64,000 nt of DNA. It comes from Pseudomonadota bacterium (GTDB lineage: Bacteria; Pseudomonadota; Gammaproteobacteria; Burkholderiales; Rhodocyclaceae). The DNA lies in the NCBI GenBank assembly GCA_018241685.1, contig JAFEDJ010000064.1:1-64000 (forward strand), read 5' to 3'. Below are positions 63,194 to 64,000 of this stretch, piece after piece. The notes beneath the pieces are model-generated. The model was not told where the DNA came from and searched no databases. It saw only the letters and a program-made list of their open reading frames with translations. Both the position numbers and the translations under genes were made by a program. Within the stretch, counting starts at the first letter, position 1; each line of letters starts with the position of its first letter.

Positions 63194-63625
63194 ATGAGCA
63201 CCAGTTCGATCGACAATTTCCTCGGCAACGGCACCGCCCTGTCCCGCCTGCAGGCCCATGCGGGCCGACTCCTGCGCCTGCAGCGCCAGCTCGACGCCCT
63301 GCTGCCCGACTACATGGCCCGCAGCTGCAAGGTCGCCAACCTGAAGGGGGAGGAGCTGGTGCTACATGTGGATAGCGCCGGGCTGGCCGTCAAGCTGCGT
63401 CAGGCCGTACCCAGCCTGCTGACTGACTTTGCCCGGGCCGGCGTGCTGCTCCGCGACATCAAGGTGAAGGTTGCGGTCCGGGAATACCGCCCGGCCCCTC
63501 CCCCACCGCCATCACGCCACATCAGCGACTCGACGCGCAGCGGACTCGACCAGCTAGCCGCCGGCCTTCCGGCCGATTCACCGCTGGCCAAGGCCCTGAA
63601 GCGTTTCGTGAAGAATACGGGTTAG
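63194..63625 (+). CDS. DUF721 (DciA-like) protein
   Basis: A 143-residue DUF721 protein (LPDYMARSCKVANLKGEELVLHVDSAGLAVKLRQAVPSLL). The related DciA loads the replicative helicase in bacteria without DnaC, and this window also contains dnaB, though far away. The C-terminal Pro-rich linker (PAPPPPPSRH) and tail are variable. It is divergent from secA, and its stop overlaps the opposite-strand small membrane gene by 4 bases. Confidence 0.83.
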   Translation: MSTSSIDNFLGNGTALSRLQAHAGRLLRLQRQLDALLPDYMARSCKVANLKGEELVLHVDSAGLAVKLRQAVPSLLTDFARAGVLLRDIKVKVAVREYRPAPPPPPSRHISDSTRSGLDQLAAGLPADSPLAKALKRFVKNTG

Positions 63626-63810
63626 ACGAACGGAACGAGCACGCGCTCGAGGACCAGCAGCGCGAAGAATAGAAGTGCAATGATTATGGCGTAACGGAAC
63701 AGGCGCCAGCCCAACACCAGATAACGCCGTTCCCGCGTGAAGATGAAGGCAAACACCGATGCGCCGATCCCGATCGCCACCAGCACCGCCACGAAGCGCA
63801 GGATCAGCAA
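63622..63810 (-). CDS. Small two-helix membrane protein
   Basis: A 62-residue protein with two TM helices (LRFVAVLVAIGIGASVFAFIF and YAIIIALLFFALLVLERVLV) joined by a basic loop (TRERRYLVLGWRLFR). It lies 8 bases downstream of lpxC on the same strand and is probably co-transcribed with it. I do not recognise a named family. Confidence 0.68.
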   Translation of the reverse strand: MLILRFVAVLVAIGIGASVFAFIFTRERRYLVLGWRLFRYAIIIALLFFALLVLERVLVPFV

Positions 63811-63818
63811 GGCACGCC

Positions 63819-64000
63819 TCAGACGCTGGCAAGGTCGAAGAGTTGCGCCACCGCCGGCGGCGTCTTGGCGTCCTCCTCGAAGGTGACGATTTCCCAGGCG
63901 CTGCGGTCTTCCAGAAGCACGCGCAGAATCTGGTTGTTCAGCGCGTGCCCAGACTTGTAGGCACTGTAGCTCGCCAGCAGGGAGTGGCCGGCAAGGTAGA
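63819..64000 (-). CDS. lpxC: UDP-3-O-acyl-N-acetylglucosamine deacetylase LpxC, C-terminal part
   Basis: Only the last 60 codons are inside the window; the rest lies beyond base 64000. The translated end contains GHSLLASYSAYKSGHALNNQ, then the AWEIVTFEEDAKTPP segment. The KSGHALNN motif with its catalytic His is diagnostic of LpxC, which performs the committed step of lipid A synthesis and depends on zinc. The protein ends FDLASV. Confidence 0.93.
   Translation of the reverse strand, partial: YLAGHSLLASYSAYKSGHALNNQILRVLLEDRSAWEIVTFEEDAKTPPAVAQLFDLASV

Overview
The window is GC-rich chromosomal DNA, most probably from a betaproteobacterium of the Rhodocyclales (Zoogloea/Thauera/Azoarcus type). 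The evidence is the rpsF-priB-rpsR-rplI-dnaB order, the lpxC-DUF721-secA neighbourhood, a phenol hydroxylase/meta-cleavage cluster of dmp type, and a PEP-CTERM protein resembling the floc-associated PepA of Zoogloea-like bacteria. The genus is inference. No insertion sequence, phage gene or CRISPR array was seen.

Layout. (1) 1-4250: an outward-facing strong sigma70 promoter at the left edge, dnaB, the rplI-rpsR-priB-rpsF operon and a HpcH/HpaI aldolase. (2) 4329-17865, all minus strand: a phenol catabolic cluster in two transcription units. The upper unit is ferredoxin-C23O-dmpKLMNOP, behind a sigma54 -24/-12 promoter. The lower unit is dmpC-E-H-I-F-G, a second C23O, a degenerate SDR and a long tautomerase, behind its own LysR-type promoter. 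(3) 18220-31597: a MASE2-GGDEF diguanylate cyclase, a DmpR/MopR-like phenol sensor, a chemoreceptor, a UspA-hemerythrin fusion, an MMPL/RND transporter, a YCF48-like protein, DUF1329, DUF1302 and a divergent LysR regulator. (4) 31604-44052: an orphan FliL-like gene, tRNA-Ser(GGA), and an acetate uptake and signalling cluster (SSS symporter, DUF4212, CBS/DUF294, exonuclease fused to a kinase-like protein, receiver, CbrA-like SSS-kinase) ending with acs. (5) 44362-51220: a compact MshL-MshE-MshG-like assembly machine with GspL/GspM-like partners and no pilin genes. (6) 51346-57428: a glycosyltransferase, a hexapeptide acyltransferase, a sigma54-promoted PEP-CTERM gene and two FtsX-type ABC permeases without an ATPase. 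(7) 57449-64000: argJ, an HDOD-GAF gene, secA, a DUF721 gene, a small membrane protein and the 3' end of lpxC.

How the parts work together. Phenol would be sensed by the DmpR-like protein, whose phenol-pocket and zinc residues align with MopR, and would activate the upper unit through sigma54. Phenol becomes catechol (DmpKLMNOP), is opened by C23O, and passes by the oxalocrotonate branch (DmpC, I, H, E, G, F) to pyruvate and acetyl-CoA. No DmpD hydrolase is present.

The most striking regulatory observation is a bipartite element, TACCGTCCAATAC-N18-ATACC-N5-GGTAT, present with identical spacing upstream of dmpC and, 18.7 kb away, between lysR and the DUF1302 operon. In both places a plausible -35/-10 pair puts the palindrome at about -65, the classical LysR position. 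This ties the uncharacterised DUF1302-DUF1329-YCF48-MMPL envelope module to aromatic catabolism.
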